Shown here piece after piece: positions 1 to 8,746 of a stretch of 64,000 nucleotides of DNA. Source of the stretch: Pseudomonas viridiflava (GTDB lineage: Bacteria > Pseudomonadota > Gammaproteobacteria > Pseudomonadales > Pseudomonadaceae); contig NZ_UTIQ01000084.1 in the NCBI RefSeq assembly GCF_900582625.1, forward strand, positions 744,001-808,000, read 5' to 3'. A program made the position numbers and the translations under genes. Positions within the stretch are counted from its first letter, which is position 1, and every line of letters starts with the position of its first letter. Below the pieces are notes generated by a model. It was given only the letters and a program-made list of their open reading frames with translations, searched no databases and was not told the DNA's origin.

Positions 1-23
1 TCAGCACGCTTGACCTGCTAGAA

Positions 24-59
24 CAACGCCGCCTCCCTTAGGGAAGGCGGCGTTTTAGT
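24..59. terminator. Rho-independent terminator-like hairpin
   Basis: GC-rich stem (ACGCCGCCT / AGGCGGCGT) with a short loop, followed on the + strand by TTTTAGTT. No gene is visible before position 175, so its cognate gene probably lies left of the window. Confidence 0.6.
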
Positions 60-125
60 TCCTCCCGGTCCGTGGCGACCGCTTCGCTCCTCGTGAAGCG
101 TTTCGATTTCGAAAACTTCCGCACC

Positions 126-160
126 ACAAAAAAGCCCGGCGCAATGCCGGGCTTTTTCAT
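126..160 (-). terminator. Terminator of sbp
   Basis: Stem AAAGCCCGGC / GCCGGGCTTT with a 5-nt loop. Read on the minus strand it is followed by a U run, and it sits just past the sbp stop codon. sbp therefore appears to end here and not read into a downstream cys permease gene. Confidence 0.8.
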
Positions 161-174
161 TACGCCAACCGCAC

Positions 175-1170
175 TTACTGCCCGCTGTAAACCTGATCAA
201 ACACCCCGCCATCATTAAAGTGAGTCTTCTGAATCACTGGCCACTCGCCAAACGTTTTCACCACTGGCAAGAAATCCACCTTCGGGAACCGGTCGGAGAA
301 CTCGGCAAGAACCTTGGCGTTGCGTGGGCGCAGGTAGTTGTTGGCGGCGATGCGCTGGCCTTCCTCGGACCACAAGTAGTTCAGATACGCCTCGGCCTCT
401 TTGCGGGTGCCTTTCTTGTCGACCACTTTGTCGACCACGGCCACCGGCGGCTCGGCTTCAGCCGATACGCTTGGGTACACCACTTCGAAGCTGCCACGGC
501 CGAATTCACGGGCGATCATTTCCGCTTCGTTTTCAAAGGTCACCAGCACGTCGCCGATGTTGTTTTGCATGAACGTGGTGGTCGCGGCACGGCCGCCGGT
601 GTCGAGCACGGGGGCTTGTTTGAACAGCTTGCCGACAAATTCGCGCGCGGCTTTTTCATCGCCGCCTTGCTTGAGCACATAACCCCACGCGGACAGGTAG
701 GTGTAGCGGCCGTTGCCCGAGGTTTTCGGGTTCGGCACTACCACTTCTACGCCGTCTTTGAGCAGGTCTGGCCAGTCTTTCAGGGCTTTCGGGTTGCCTT
801 TGCGCACGATGAATACCGTGGCAGAGGTGAAGGGCGCGCTGTTGTCCGGCAGGCGCGTGGCCCAGTTTTCCGGAATCAGGTTGCCGTTGTCGTGCAATGC
901 GTTGATGTCGGTGGCCATGTTCATGGTGATCACGTCGGCCTGCAGGCCATCGATTACCGCGCGCGCCTGTTTGCTCGAACCACCGTGGGACATCTGCAAC
1001 GTCAGCGCCGGGTTGCCTTCGGCTTGCCAGTGCTTCTGAAACGCGGCGTTGTAGTCTTTGTAGAAGTCGCGCATCACGTCATACGAAACGTTCAGCAGCG
1101 TGGCGGCCTGCACGCTGGACGCCAGGGCCAGGCCGGCGGCGAGCAGGGAGGTGGTGAGCAATCGCTTCAT
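175..1170 (-). CDS. sbp: Sulfate ABC transporter, periplasmic sulfate-binding protein
   Basis: Periplasmic receptor that captures sulfate (or thiosulfate) for a CysTWA-type importer. The chosen start is the ATG at 1170, which opens a typical Sec signal peptide (MKRLLTTSLLAAGLALASS, cleavage near AQA); the 14 codons upstream look non-coding. The mature part begins LLNVSYDVMRDFYKDYN, and SHGGSSKQARAV and PNPKTSGNGRYTYL are hallmark anion-binding stretches of the Sbp/CysP family. Length (331 aa) is normal. It is divergent from lsfA-ssu across an AT-rich gap, fitting shared sulfur-starvation control. Permease and ATPase genes are not in the window. Confidence 0.93.
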   Translation of the reverse strand: MKRLLTTSLLAAGLALASSVQAATLLNVSYDVMRDFYKDYNAAFQKHWQAEGNPALTLQMSHGGSSKQARAVIDGLQADVITMNMATDINALHDNGNLIPENWATRLPDNSAPFTSATVFIVRKGNPKALKDWPDLLKDGVEVVVPNPKTSGNGRYTYLSAWGYVLKQGGDEKAAREFVGKLFKQAPVLDTGGRAATTTFMQNNIGDVLVTFENEAEMIAREFGRGSFEVVYPSVSAEAEPPVAVVDKVVDKKGTRKEAEAYLNYLWSEEGQRIAANNYLRPRNAKVLAEFSDRFPKVDFLPVVKTFGEWPVIQKTHFNDGGVFDQVYSGQ

Positions 1171-1236
1171 CGAGTAATTCCTAAGTCCTGAGTCCATGGG
1201 CAAATGAGTCAACCGGCGGATGATAAAAGCATCGGT

Positions 1237-1337
1237 TTATTCTGATAAAGAATAATTGCTTCCTTGCTTATGCCATACGTCAGGCCAGCCGATTGAATCT
1301 CATATTCCATAATCGTATAAATAAATTGTTATTTATT
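1237..1337. promoter_or_regulatory. AT-rich divergent promoter region with two palindromes
   Basis: The gap between sbp and lsfA contains TTATTC-N7-GAATAA at 1237-1255 and AATAAAT-TGTT-ATTTATT at 1320-1337. Both are perfect inverted repeats in sequence much more AT-rich than the surroundings. CysB, a LysR-type activator, is the expected sulfur-limitation regulator of both flanking units in pseudomonads, so these are candidate binding sites. That assignment is inference. Confidence 0.45.
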
Positions 1338-1404
1338 CTTTTTAATTTGATCGTCGCCTGAGCATAGTGAGCCCCACGCATCGACATGCACCAGGAGCTG
1401 CACC

Positions 1405-2043
1405 ATGAGCCTAAGACTCGGCGACATCGCCCCCGACTTCGAACAAGACTCTAGCCAAGGCCGCATTCGTTTTCACGAGTGGCTGGGCAATAGTTGGGGT
1501 GTTTTGTTTTCCCACCCCGCTGACTTCACCCCGGTTTGCACCACTGAGTTGGGCTTTACCGCCAAGCTCAAAGACCAGTTCGCCGAGCGCGGCGTCAAGG
1601 TCATCGCACTGTCGGTAGACCCGGTTGATTCGCACCTGAAGTGGATCGACGACATCAACGAAACCCAGAGCACGCTCGTCGGCTTCCCGATCATTGCCGA
1701 CGCCGACCGCAAGGTGTCGGGCCTGTACGACCTGATTCACCCCAACGCCAACGACACCCTCACCGTGCGTTCGCTGTTCGTGATCGACCCGAACAAAAAG
1801 GTGCGCCTGACCATCACCTACCCGGCCAGCACTGGTCGCAATTTCAACGAAATTCTACGGGTGATCGACTCGCTGCAACTGACCGACACGTACAAAGTCG
1901 CCACCCCGGCCAACTGGCAGGACGGTGACGAAGTGGTGATCGTGCCGTCGCTGCGTGACGAAGACGAAATCAAACAACGCTTCCCCAAAGGTTACCGCGC
2001 GGTGAAACCGTACCTGCGCCTGACTCCACAACCCAACCGCTGA
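1405..2043 (+). CDS. lsfA: 1-Cys peroxiredoxin LsfA
   Basis: Thiol peroxidase of the Prx6/1-Cys class. The peroxidatic motif HPADFTPVCTTE puts the catalytic cysteine at residue 45, and it is the only cysteine in the 212-aa protein, so there is no resolving cysteine. The C-terminal Prx6 extension is present. LsfA is known in pseudomonads as a sulfate-starvation-induced protein encoded with the sulfonate genes. Its position directly upstream of ssuE fits protection from peroxide made by the reduced-flavin monooxygenase. Start ATG at 1405 follows a CAGGAG Shine-Dalgarno. Confidence 0.95.
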   Translation: MSLRLGDIAPDFEQDSSQGRIRFHEWLGNSWGVLFSHPADFTPVCTTELGFTAKLKDQFAERGVKVIALSVDPVDSHLKWIDDINETQSTLVGFPIIADADRKVSGLYDLIHPNANDTLTVRSLFVIDPNKKVRLTITYPASTGRNFNEILRVIDSLQLTDTYKVATPANWQDGDEVVIVPSLRDEDEIKQRFPKGYRAVKPYLRLTPQPNR

Positions 2044-2128
2044 TTACCGGCAGCCGTTACTACCTGAGCGCGCTTGAGTCTCGAGGCTGCGGCCTCCAGC
2101 AACAAGTCGGCAAGGCAAGGAGTAAGCA

Positions 2129-2722
2129 ATGTTAGTGGTTTCGTTGAGCGGCAGTCCTAGCCAGAGATCCCGTAGTGGAATCTTGTTGGAGCGCTCGCAG
2201 CGTTGGCTGCAACAGCATGGCGTGGAAGTGGTGAGCTACCGCATTCAGGACTTCAACGCCGAAGAATTACTGCACGCCCGGTTCGACAGCCCGCAGATTC
2301 AAACCCTGCAAGCCCACGTGGCGGCGGCGGACGGTCTGTTGATTGCGACGCCCGTTTATAAAGCTTCGTTCTCCGGCGCACTGAAGGTGCTGCTGGACCT
2401 GCTGCCCGAACGCGCCCTTGAACACAAAGTGCTGCTGCCGTTTTCCACTGGCGGCAGCAAAGCGCACATGCTCGCGGTGGATTACGCCCTGCGTCCGGTG
2501 CTCACCGCACTGAAAGCGCAGGAGGTGCAGCACGGTGTGTTCGCCGACGACAGCCAGATCGCCTATGGCGAAAACGGCGGGCCAGCGCAACTGGCGGCCA
2601 GTCTGGAGCAACGGTTGGACGAAGCGCTGGAACAATTCCACAGCGCCCTGGCCCGCCGGCCAAAACCCCTGGACCCGAATGTGCTGAACCAGCGGTTGCT
2701 GGCGGCGAATTGGAGTATTTGA
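2129..2722 (+). CDS. ssuE: NAD(P)H-dependent FMN reductase SsuE
   Basis: Supplies reduced FMN to the alkanesulfonate monooxygenase SsuD. Flavodoxin-like fold: the N-terminal phosphate loop [12 protein letters not shown] (about residues 5-16) and [19 protein letters not shown] (about 73-91) are typical of the SsuE/MsuE family, and the 197-aa length is normal. It lies 85 bp after lsfA, with an AAGGAG site before the ATG, and opens the ssu genes. A repeat element separates it from ssuA. Confidence 0.93.
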   Translation: MLVVSLSGSPSQRSRSGILLERSQRWLQQHGVEVVSYRIQDFNAEELLHARFDSPQIQTLQAHVAAADGLLIATPVYKASFSGALKVLLDLLPERALEHKVLLPFSTGGSKAHMLAVDYALRPVLTALKAQEVQHGVFADDSQIAYGENGGPAQLAASLEQRLDEALEQFHSALARRPKPLDPNVLNQRLLAANWSI

Positions 2723-2726
2723 CGCT

Positions 2727-2840
2727 TTGACTCCCCTCTCCCGCTAGGCCGGCCGGGTAGGCGAGAGGGGCGGGGGGTGAGGGGCCTTTGAAATTTCCCC
2801 CTCACCCCAGCCCTCTCCCTCAGGGAGAGGGGGCTTTAAA
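2727..2840. repeat. CCCTCTCCC/GGGAGAGGG intergenic repeat
   Basis: A block of alternating CCCCTCTCCC and GGGAGAGGGG words with GGGGTGAGGGG and CCCTCACCCC that can fold into long hairpins. The same family recurs at 25117-25234. It sits inside the ssuE-ssuA gap and could affect transcript stability or partly terminate; no U tract follows it. Confidence 0.75.
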
Positions 2841-2914
2841 CCAAAAATGATCAGCCTTACTCACCCGCCAACGGGCAAGCAGGCGCCACCACTTGAACAG
2901 CAAAGGAGAGCGCC

Positions 2915-3880
2915 ATGCGCCCAGTTACTTTGCGTCGGAGTCTGGTCGCCCTGTTTGTCGCGGCCACCGCTTTCGGCGCCATCAGCCAAGCACAAGCCGA
3001 AACCCTGCGAATCGGTTATCAGAAGTACGGCACCCTGGTGCTGCTCAAAGCCAAAGGCACCTTGGAGAAACGTCTGGCCGAGCAAGGCGTAGACGTTAAA
3101 TGGACCGAGTTCCCCGGCGGCCCGCAGCTGCTTGAAGGCTTGAACGTCGGCTCGGTCGACTTCGGCGTAACCGGTGAAACCCCACCGGTGTTTGCCCAAG
3201 CCGCCGGCGCCGATCTGACCTACGTGGCCTACGAGCCGCCCGCACCGCTGAGCGAAGCGATCCTGGTGCCGAAAGATTCGCCGATCAAATCGGTGAAAGA
3301 ACTCAAGGGCAAAAAAGTGGTGCTCAACAAGGGCTCCAACGTGCATTACCTGCTGGTGCGCGCGCTTGAAGATGCCGGCCTGAAATACAGCGATATCGAC
3401 GTTGCCTTCCTGGCGCCCGCCGACGCCCGCGCCGCCTTCGAGCGCGGCAGTGTCGACGCCTGGGTTATCTGGGATCCCTTCCAGGCTGCCGCCGAAAACC
3501 AGTTAGGCGCACGCACCCTGCGTGACGGCAAAGGCCTGGTGGATAACCACCAGTTCTATCTGGCCACCAAACCCTACGCGCAGAAAAATCCGAAAGTGAT
3601 TGCCGCCCTCATCGATGAAGTGCGTGCCGTGGGCGAAGACTCCAAAGCCGACCCGCAGGCCGTCACCGATCAGGTCGCGCCGCTGCTGGGCCTGTCGAAG
3701 GAAATCACCCTCACGGCGGTGAAACGCCAAGGCTACGGCGCGCATTTCATCACCCCGGAAGTGGTCACCGCGCAGCAGAAAATCGCCGACACCTTCTACC
3801 AACTCAAGCTGATTCCCAAGCCCTTGAGCATCAAGGACGTGATCTGGACGCCGCCCGCCAGCGTGGCCACTGCCCAGTAA
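2915..3880 (+). CDS. ssuA: Aliphatic sulfonate ABC transporter, substrate-binding protein SsuA
   Basis: Periplasmic receptor for alkanesulfonates. A signal peptide of about 28 residues ends SQAQA, followed by ETLRIGYQKYGTLVLLKAKG, the classic SsuA/NrtA/TauA N-terminus. FPGGPQLLEGLNVGSVDFG and VDAWVIWDPFQAAAE are family motifs. The protein has 321 aa, full length. ATG at 2915 follows AAAGGAG. Downstream ssuD, ssuC and ssuB are closely spaced on the same strand. Confidence 0.95.
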   Translation: MRPVTLRRSLVALFVAATAFGAISQAQAETLRIGYQKYGTLVLLKAKGTLEKRLAEQGVDVKWTEFPGGPQLLEGLNVGSVDFGVTGETPPVFAQAAGADLTYVAYEPPAPLSEAILVPKDSPIKSVKELKGKKVVLNKGSNVHYLLVRALEDAGLKYSDIDVAFLAPADARAAFERGSVDAWVIWDPFQAAAENQLGARTLRDGKGLVDNHQFYLATKPYAQKNPKVIAALIDEVRAVGEDSKADPQAVTDQVAPLLGLSKEITLTAVKRQGYGAHFITPEVVTAQQKIADTFYQLKLIPKPLSIKDVIWTPPASVATAQ

Positions 3881-3952
3881 TTACAGCGCCCTTACCAAAC
3901 CCCATTGCAGCATCCCTCCCCGGTTGGGGAGGGCACTAAGGAGACAACTCCC

Positions 3953-5137
3953 ATGAGCTTGAACATTTTCTGGTTTCTTCCCACCCACGGCGACGGTCAT
4001 TACCTTGGCACCGCTGAGGGCGCTCGCGCGGTCGATCACGGCTACCTGCAACAGATTGCCCAGGCGGCTGACCGCCTCGGTTTCGGTGGCGTGTTGATTC
4101 CGACGGGGCGGTCCTGCGAAGACTCCTGGCTGGTGGCCGCTTCGTTGATTCCCGTCACCACCCAACTCAAATTTCTCGTTGCGCTGCGCCCCGGCATTAT
4201 TTCGCCCACCGTGGCGGCGCGTCAGGCGGCGACCTTGGATCGTCTTTCCAACGGCCGCGCCTTGTTCAATCTGGTGACCGGCGGCGACCCCGACGAACTG
4301 GCCGGCGACGGTCTGTTTCTGAGCCACGAAGAACGCTACGAAGCCTCGGTTGAATTCACCCGCATCTGGCGCCGCGTGCTGGAAGGCGAAACCGTGGACT
4401 ACGACGGCAAACACATCAGCGTGAAGGGCGCGAAGCTGCTCTACCCGCCGCTGCAACAACCGCGTCCGCCGCTGTACTTCGGTGGCTCGTCAGGCGCCGC
4501 CCAGGACCTCGCCGCCGAGCAGGTGGAAATGGTGCTGACCTGGGGCGAGCCGCCAGCCGCCGTCGCCGAGAAAATTGCCCAGGTGCGCGAGAAAGCCGCC
4601 AAGCATGGCCGCACCGTGCGCTTTGGTATTCGCCTGCATGTGATCGTGCGTGAAACCAACGAAGAAGCGTGGGCAGCGGCAGATCGGCTGATTTCCCACC
4701 TGGACGACGACACCATCAAACGCGCCCAGGCCTCGCTCGCGCGCTTCGACTCCGTTGGCCAGCAGCGCATGGCCGCGTTGCACAAAGGCAGCAAAGACAA
4801 CCTCGAAGTCAGCCCCAACCTGTGGGCCGGCGTTGGCCTGGTGCGCGGCGGTGCCGGCACGGCGCTGGTGGGCGATGGCCCGACCGTGGCGGCACGGGTG
4901 AAGGAATATGCCGACCTGGGCATCGACACCTTTATCTTCTCTGGTTATCCGCACCTGGAGGAGTCGTACCGCGTCGCCGAGCTGCTGTTCCCGCACCTGG
5001 ACGTGGCGCGTCCACAACGCCCGGAAGGCGCCAGTTACGTCAGCCCATTCGGCGAGATGATTGCCAACGACGTGCTGCCGAAATCGGCAGGCGACGCCAA
5101 AAGCTTGGCGAGCAAGCTCGCTCCTACGGGGGCTTGA
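3953..5137 (+). CDS. ssuD: FMNH2-dependent alkanesulfonate monooxygenase SsuD
   Basis: Cleaves alkanesulfonates to aldehyde and sulfite using FMNH2 from SsuE and oxygen. Bacterial luciferase-like TIM barrel: [19 protein letters not shown] at the N-terminus, [15 protein letters not shown] and [16 protein letters not shown] further on. The start is set at the ATG at 3953 because the family begins here; the upstream in-frame codons are poorly coding. At 394 aa it is slightly longer than the E. coli protein (about 381), and the extra C-terminal residues ([11 protein letters not shown]) are encoded by a REP-like palindrome. ssuC begins one base after the stop. Confidence 0.95.
   Translation: MSLNIFWFLPTHGDGHYLGTAEGARAVDHGYLQQIAQAADRLGFGGVLIPTGRSCEDSWLVAASLIPVTTQLKFLVALRPGIISPTVAARQAATLDRLSNGRALFNLVTGGDPDELAGDGLFLSHEERYEASVEFTRIWRRVLEGETVDYDGKHISVKGAKLLYPPLQQPRPPLYFGGSSGAAQDLAAEQVEMVLTWGEPPAAVAEKIAQVREKAAKHGRTVRFGIRLHVIVRETNEEAWAAADRLISHLDDDTIKRAQASLARFDSVGQQRMAALHKGSKDNLEVSPNLWAGVGLVRGGAGTALVGDGPTVAARVKEYADLGIDTFIFSGYPHLEESYRVAELLFPHLDVARPQRPEGASYVSPFGEMIANDVLPKSAGDAKSLASKLAPTGA
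5102..5130. repeat. REP half-element inside the 3' end of ssuD
   Basis: The palindrome GCGAGC-AA-GCTCGC (5108-5121) followed by CTCCTAC matches the usual core of Pseudomonas REP sequences. It is translated as the last residues of SsuD, in frame and just before the stop. Confidence 0.65.
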
Positions 5138-5138
5138 A

Positions 5139-5930
5139 ATGAAAGCCGGGCATAACATCCTTAACCGCCTTGCACCGTTCGTGCTGCCGGTGGCGCTGTT
5201 GGCGATCTGGCAATTGGCGGTGGTCGCCGGTTGGCTGTCGACGCGCATTCTGCCGGCGCCGAGCGCGGTATTCGACGCGGCAGTGGCGCTGGTCAGCAGC
5301 GGCGATATCTGGCACCACCTGGCCATCAGCGGCTGGCGCGCCGGTATCGGCTTTCTGATTGGCGGCAGCATCGGCCTGACCTTGGGCTTTATCACCGGGC
5401 TGTCGAAGTGGGGCGAACGCTTCCTCGACAGCACGGTGCAGATGATTCGTAACGTGCCGCACCTGGCGCTGATTCCGCTGGTGATCCTGTGGTTCGGTAT
5501 CGACGAGTCAGCGAAGATTTTTCTCGTCGCCCTCGGCACCGTGTTCCCCATTTACCTCAACACCTACCACGGCATTCGCAACGTCGACCCGGCGCTGGTG
5601 GAGATGGCGCGCAGCTACGGGTTGTCGGGCTTCGGCCTGTTCCGTCAGGTGATTCTGCCGGGCGCCTTGCCCTCAATTCTGGTCGGCGTGCGCTTTGCCC
5701 TGGGCTTTATGTGGCTGACGCTGATTGTGGCCGAGACCATTTCGGCCAGCTCCGGCATCGGCTACCTGGCCATGAACGCCCGTGAATTCCTGCAGACCGA
5801 TGTCGTGGTGGTGGCGATTCTGCTCTACGCCTTGCTGGGCAAACTGGCCGACACCACGGCGCGCGGTCTGGAGCGCGTGTGGTTGCGCTGGCACCCGGCT
5901 TATCAAGTTAAAAAAGGCGGTGCCGCATGA
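5139..5930 (+). CDS. ssuC: Aliphatic sulfonate ABC transporter permease SsuC
   Basis: Inner-membrane permease for sulfonate import. 263 aa with about six hydrophobic segments. The EAA loop that docks the ATPase is visible as [20 protein letters not shown] followed by GALPSILVG. The start is the ATG at 5139, one base past the ssuD stop; the longer in-frame extension runs inside ssuD and is not credible. The 3' end overlaps ssuB by four bases (ATGA), indicating translational coupling. Confidence 0.95.
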   Translation: MKAGHNILNRLAPFVLPVALLAIWQLAVVAGWLSTRILPAPSAVFDAAVALVSSGDIWHHLAISGWRAGIGFLIGGSIGLTLGFITGLSKWGERFLDSTVQMIRNVPHLALIPLVILWFGIDESAKIFLVALGTVFPIYLNTYHGIRNVDPALVEMARSYGLSGFGLFRQVILPGALPSILVGVRFALGFMWLTLIVAETISASSGIGYLAMNAREFLQTDVVVVAILLYALLGKLADTTARGLERVWLRWHPAYQVKKGGAA

Positions 5931-6748
5931 ACGCATTCAACGCAAATCACGTGGCCCCGCAGCACCTCAAGGGCGGCATTCCGCTGGCGGTGCGCGGCCT
6001 GCACAAAGCCTTTGGCGAGCGCGAGGTGTTGCATGACATTGAGCTGCTGATTCCGGCCGGGCAATTTGTCGCCGTGGTTGGCCGCAGTGGCTGCGGCAAA
6101 AGCACCTTGCTGCGTCTGTTGGCCGGCCTGGACACGCCCACCAGCGGCGCCTTGCTCGCCGGTTCGGCGCCGCTCAGCGAAGCGCGCGAAGACACCCGCC
6201 TAATGTTCCAGGACTCGCGGCTGCTGCCGTGGAAGCGAGTGATCGACAACGTCGGCCTGGGCCTTAGCGGCGACTGGCGCCCCCGTGCGCTGGAAGCGTT
6301 GCAGGCCGTTGGGCTGGCAGAACGTGCCCTCGAATGGCCGGCGGCATTGTCGGGCGGACAGAAGCAGCGCGTTGCCCTGGCGCGCGCGCTGATTCACCAA
6401 CCGCGTTTGCTGCTGCTCGACGAACCCCTGGGCGCCCTCGACGCGTTAACTCGCATTGAAATGCAGCAACTGATCGAAAGCCTCTGGCAGAAACACGGCT
6501 TCACCGTGCTGCTGGTGACTCACGACGTCAGCGAAGCGGTGGCGATTGCCGACCGCGTGATTCTGATTGAAGACGGCCACATCGGCCTCGACCTGCCGGT
6601 AAACCTGGCTCGTCCACGGCAACGGGGCTCAGCGCGCCTGGCTGCGCTGGAAGCCGAAGTGCTCAACCGTGTTCTCGAAATTCCACCGGGCCCACCACCA
6701 CCAGAACCGGTTTCACCCCTGCCCACGCAACTGCGCTGGGCCTTGTAA
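5927..6748 (+). CDS. ssuB: Aliphatic sulfonate ABC transporter ATP-binding protein SsuB
   Basis: Cytoplasmic ATPase driving SsuAC. Walker [10 protein letters not shown], signature [15 protein letters not shown], Walker [14 protein letters not shown] and the switch histidine in [11 protein letters not shown] are all intact. 273 aa; the proline-rich tail [14 protein letters not shown] is typical of pseudomonad SsuB. Start codon overlaps the ssuC stop. Confidence 0.95.
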   Translation: MNAFNANHVAPQHLKGGIPLAVRGLHKAFGEREVLHDIELLIPAGQFVAVVGRSGCGKSTLLRLLAGLDTPTSGALLAGSAPLSEAREDTRLMFQDSRLLPWKRVIDNVGLGLSGDWRPRALEALQAVGLAERALEWPAALSGGQKQRVALARALIHQPRLLLLDEPLGALDALTRIEMQQLIESLWQKHGFTVLLVTHDVSEAVAIADRVILIEDGHIGLDLPVNLARPRQRGSARLAALEAEVLNRVLEIPPGPPPPEPVSPLPTQLRWAL

Positions 6749-6791
6749 CTCACTGACTCGAAGCAACTACTCACGTACCAGGAGAAACACC

Positions 6792-7007
6792 ATGACCATT
6801 AAAGCGATCAACGTCCGCAACCAATTCAAAGGCACCATCAAGGAAATCGTACTGGGCGACGTGTTGTCGGAAATCGACGTACAAACCGCCTCCGGCATCG
6901 TCACCTCCGTCATCACCACCCGCTCGGTCAAAGAGCTGGAGTTGGGCGTGGGCAGCGAAGTGATTGCGTTCGTGAAATCCACTGAAGTGTCGATTGCCAA
7001 GCTGTAA
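6792..7007 (+). CDS. ssuF: Molybdopterin-binding (TOBE-like) protein SsuF
   Basis: 71-aa molbindin-type protein (MTIKAINVRNQFKGTIKEIV...SIAKL), one TOBE domain. In Pseudomonas putida the last ssu gene encodes such a protein and was reported as needed for growth on some sulfonates; its mechanism is unclear. Start chosen at the ATG at 6792 behind CAGGAG; the in-frame upstream sequence overlaps ssuB and is not coding-like. It closes the operon, followed by a REP doublet. Confidence 0.9.
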   Translation: MTIKAINVRNQFKGTIKEIVLGDVLSEIDVQTASGIVTSVITTRSVKELELGVGSEVIAFVKSTEVSIAKL

Positions 7008-7033
7008 GTTGCCGGCACCGATGTTTCCAGGAA

Positions 7034-7101
7034 ATCGAGGCTGAAGCCTCTCCCACAGCGACCGCGTTCGCGCTTGTTGTGGGAGAGGCTTCAGCCTCGA
7101 T
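7034..7101. repeat. REP doublet (ATCGAGGCTGAAGCC type)
   Basis: Perfect 24-bp inverted repeat: arms 7034-7057 and 7078-7101, 20-nt spacer. It lies just past the ssu operon and may serve as a transcript end or stabiliser. The same variant occurs at 36421. Confidence 0.85.
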
Positions 7102-7435
7102 GCTTTTAAGGCGCGCCGAGGAGCGCCGCCGTTTGGCTTGCGCGTTGTCCATCGTCATACACCGCGCCGTCATGACGAGCGGGCCTAAGCATTCCCGCTC
7201 AACAGCCGATTATTTCCTCAGGTGCGCAATCGGTCATGCCGGCGAGCGCTAGCGATGCGCATTTTGGCCGCAACCGCCAAGGGTCTTCGTCGAAATTGAT
7301 CGCCAGCCGAACAGAGCACCCAGAAATTGAACATATTTTGATCTAAGTGCAGGGTGGTTTTCTCACACTGCTTAGAGATAATGCCCACGCCAGGTTGATC
7401 CAGCCGGCGTTCACTTTTCCGAGGTAGCTCCATCT
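7102..7435. other. Intergenic region upstream of desA
   Basis: About 330 bp with no convincing gene. The last 120 bp are more AT-rich and include TTGAACATATTTTGATC near 7327 and TTAGAGATAAT near 7372, the latter a plausible -10 region. The start of desA follows CCGAGGTAG. No structured RNA recognised. Confidence 0.5.
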
Positions 7436-8623
7436 ATGTGGTACAACGGTTTTCTCGACCTGTCGGCCTGGCAGGTTCTGGCGGTTACCTTGCTGATGAC
7501 CCACGTGACCATTGTGTCGGTGACGGTTTATCTGCATCGCTACTCCGCGCACCGCTCGTTGGAACTGCACCCTGCGCTGAAGCACTTTTTCCGTTTCTGG
7601 CTGTGGATGACCACCGGCCAGAACACTCGTGAATGGACTGCCATTCACCGTAAACACCACGCCAAATGTGAAACCGCCGACGACCCGCACAGCCCGGTTA
7701 TTAAAGGTTTGTCGACCGTGCTGCGCAAAGGCGCGGAACTGTACCGCGCTGAAGCGGAAAACCCCGAAACCCTGCGGATTTATGGCAAGAACTGCCCCGA
7801 AGACTGGATCGAGCGCAAGGTGTACTCGCGCTTCCCGTTGGGCGGTATCGCGATCATGGCGGTGATCGACCTGGCCCTGTTCGGCGCGCTGGGTATCACC
7901 GTGTGGGCCGTGCAGATGATGTGGATTCCGGTGTGGGCTGCCGGCGTTATCAACGGTTTGGGCCATGCCGTGGGCTACCGCAACTTCGAATGCCGCGATG
8001 CCGCCACCAACCTGGTGCCGTGGGGCATTTTGATCGGCGGCGAAGAGCTGCATAACAACCACCACACCTACCCGAACTCGGCGAAGCTGTCGGTTCGCAA
8101 GTGGGAATTCGATATGGGCTGGGCCTGGATTCAACTGTTCAGCTTCTTGCGCCTGGCCAAAGTGCAGCGCGTGGCGCCGATTGCTCATCGGGTGACGGGC
8201 AAAGGCTACTTGGACATGGACACCGCCATGGCCATCCTCAACAACCGCTTTCAGATCATGGCCCAGTACCGCCGCGCCGTTATCGCGCCGCTGGTGAAAC
8301 TGGAACTGGCCAAAGCCGACGCCTCGGTTCGGGCTAAATTCCACCGCGCCAAGCGCTTGCTGTCGCGAGAAACCAGCCTGCTGGAAGAGCGTCATCACCA
8401 GCGCATTCAGGCCATGCTGGAGCAAAGCCAGGCGCTGAAAGTGATCTACGAAAAGCGTCTGGCCCTGCAGCATATCTGGGTGAAAACCAGCAGCAATGGC
8501 CACGACATGCTCGAGGCGATGAAGCTTTGGGTGAGCGAAGCGGAGGCCAGCGGCATTCAGTCGTTGCGTGATTTTGCGGAACACCTCAAAACCTACTCGT
8601 TGCGTCCGGCAAACGCGCTGTAA
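7436..8623 (+). CDS. desA: Delta-9 fatty-acid (phospholipid) desaturase DesA
   Basis: Membrane di-iron oxygenase that introduces a double bond into acyl chains. The three histidine boxes are present: HRYSAH (about residue 35), HRKHH (about 70) and HNNHH (about 205). Hydrophobic segments flank them. 395 aa. The N-terminus MWYNGFLDLSAWQ matches my memory of PAO1 DesA (PA0286), which also lies close to sbp. The C-terminal third is charged and likely cytosolic. Confidence 0.92.
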   Translation: MWYNGFLDLSAWQVLAVTLLMTHVTIVSVTVYLHRYSAHRSLELHPALKHFFRFWLWMTTGQNTREWTAIHRKHHAKCETADDPHSPVIKGLSTVLRKGAELYRAEAENPETLRIYGKNCPEDWIERKVYSRFPLGGIAIMAVIDLALFGALGITVWAVQMMWIPVWAAGVINGLGHAVGYRNFECRDAATNLVPWGILIGGEELHNNHHTYPNSAKLSVRKWEFDMGWAWIQLFSFLRLAKVQRVAPIAHRVTGKGYLDMDTAMAILNNRFQIMAQYRRAVIAPLVKLELAKADASVRAKFHRAKRLLSRETSLLEERHHQRIQAMLEQSQALKVIYEKRLALQHIWVKTSSNGHDMLEAMKLWVSEAEASGIQSLRDFAEHLKTYSLRPANAL

Positions 8624-8649
8624 ACAGGCTATAACTGCGCCATAAAGCG

Positions 8650-8679
8650 TCAAAGCCCGCCGATTGGCGGGCTTTTTTC
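8650..8679 (+). terminator. Terminator of desA
   Basis: Stem AAGCCCGCC / GGCGGGCTT with a 4-nt loop and a T run, 28 bp past the desA stop. Confidence 0.85.
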
Positions 8680-8746
8680 TGTGTCATGGATTGGCACCTT
8701 ATGCCGCGTCGATGGTCGTAGTTTCGTTGATAGAAAAGGACATCTA

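Noticed and set aside
220..1191. Long + strand open frame opposite sbp
   Set aside because: It mirrors sbp on the other strand, with no known motif and no ribosome site. It is a shadow caused by GC-rich codon use.
5090..5137. Frameshift at the ssuD 3' end
   Set aside because: The frame is open to a normal stop, and the odd tail is explained by the in-frame REP sequence.
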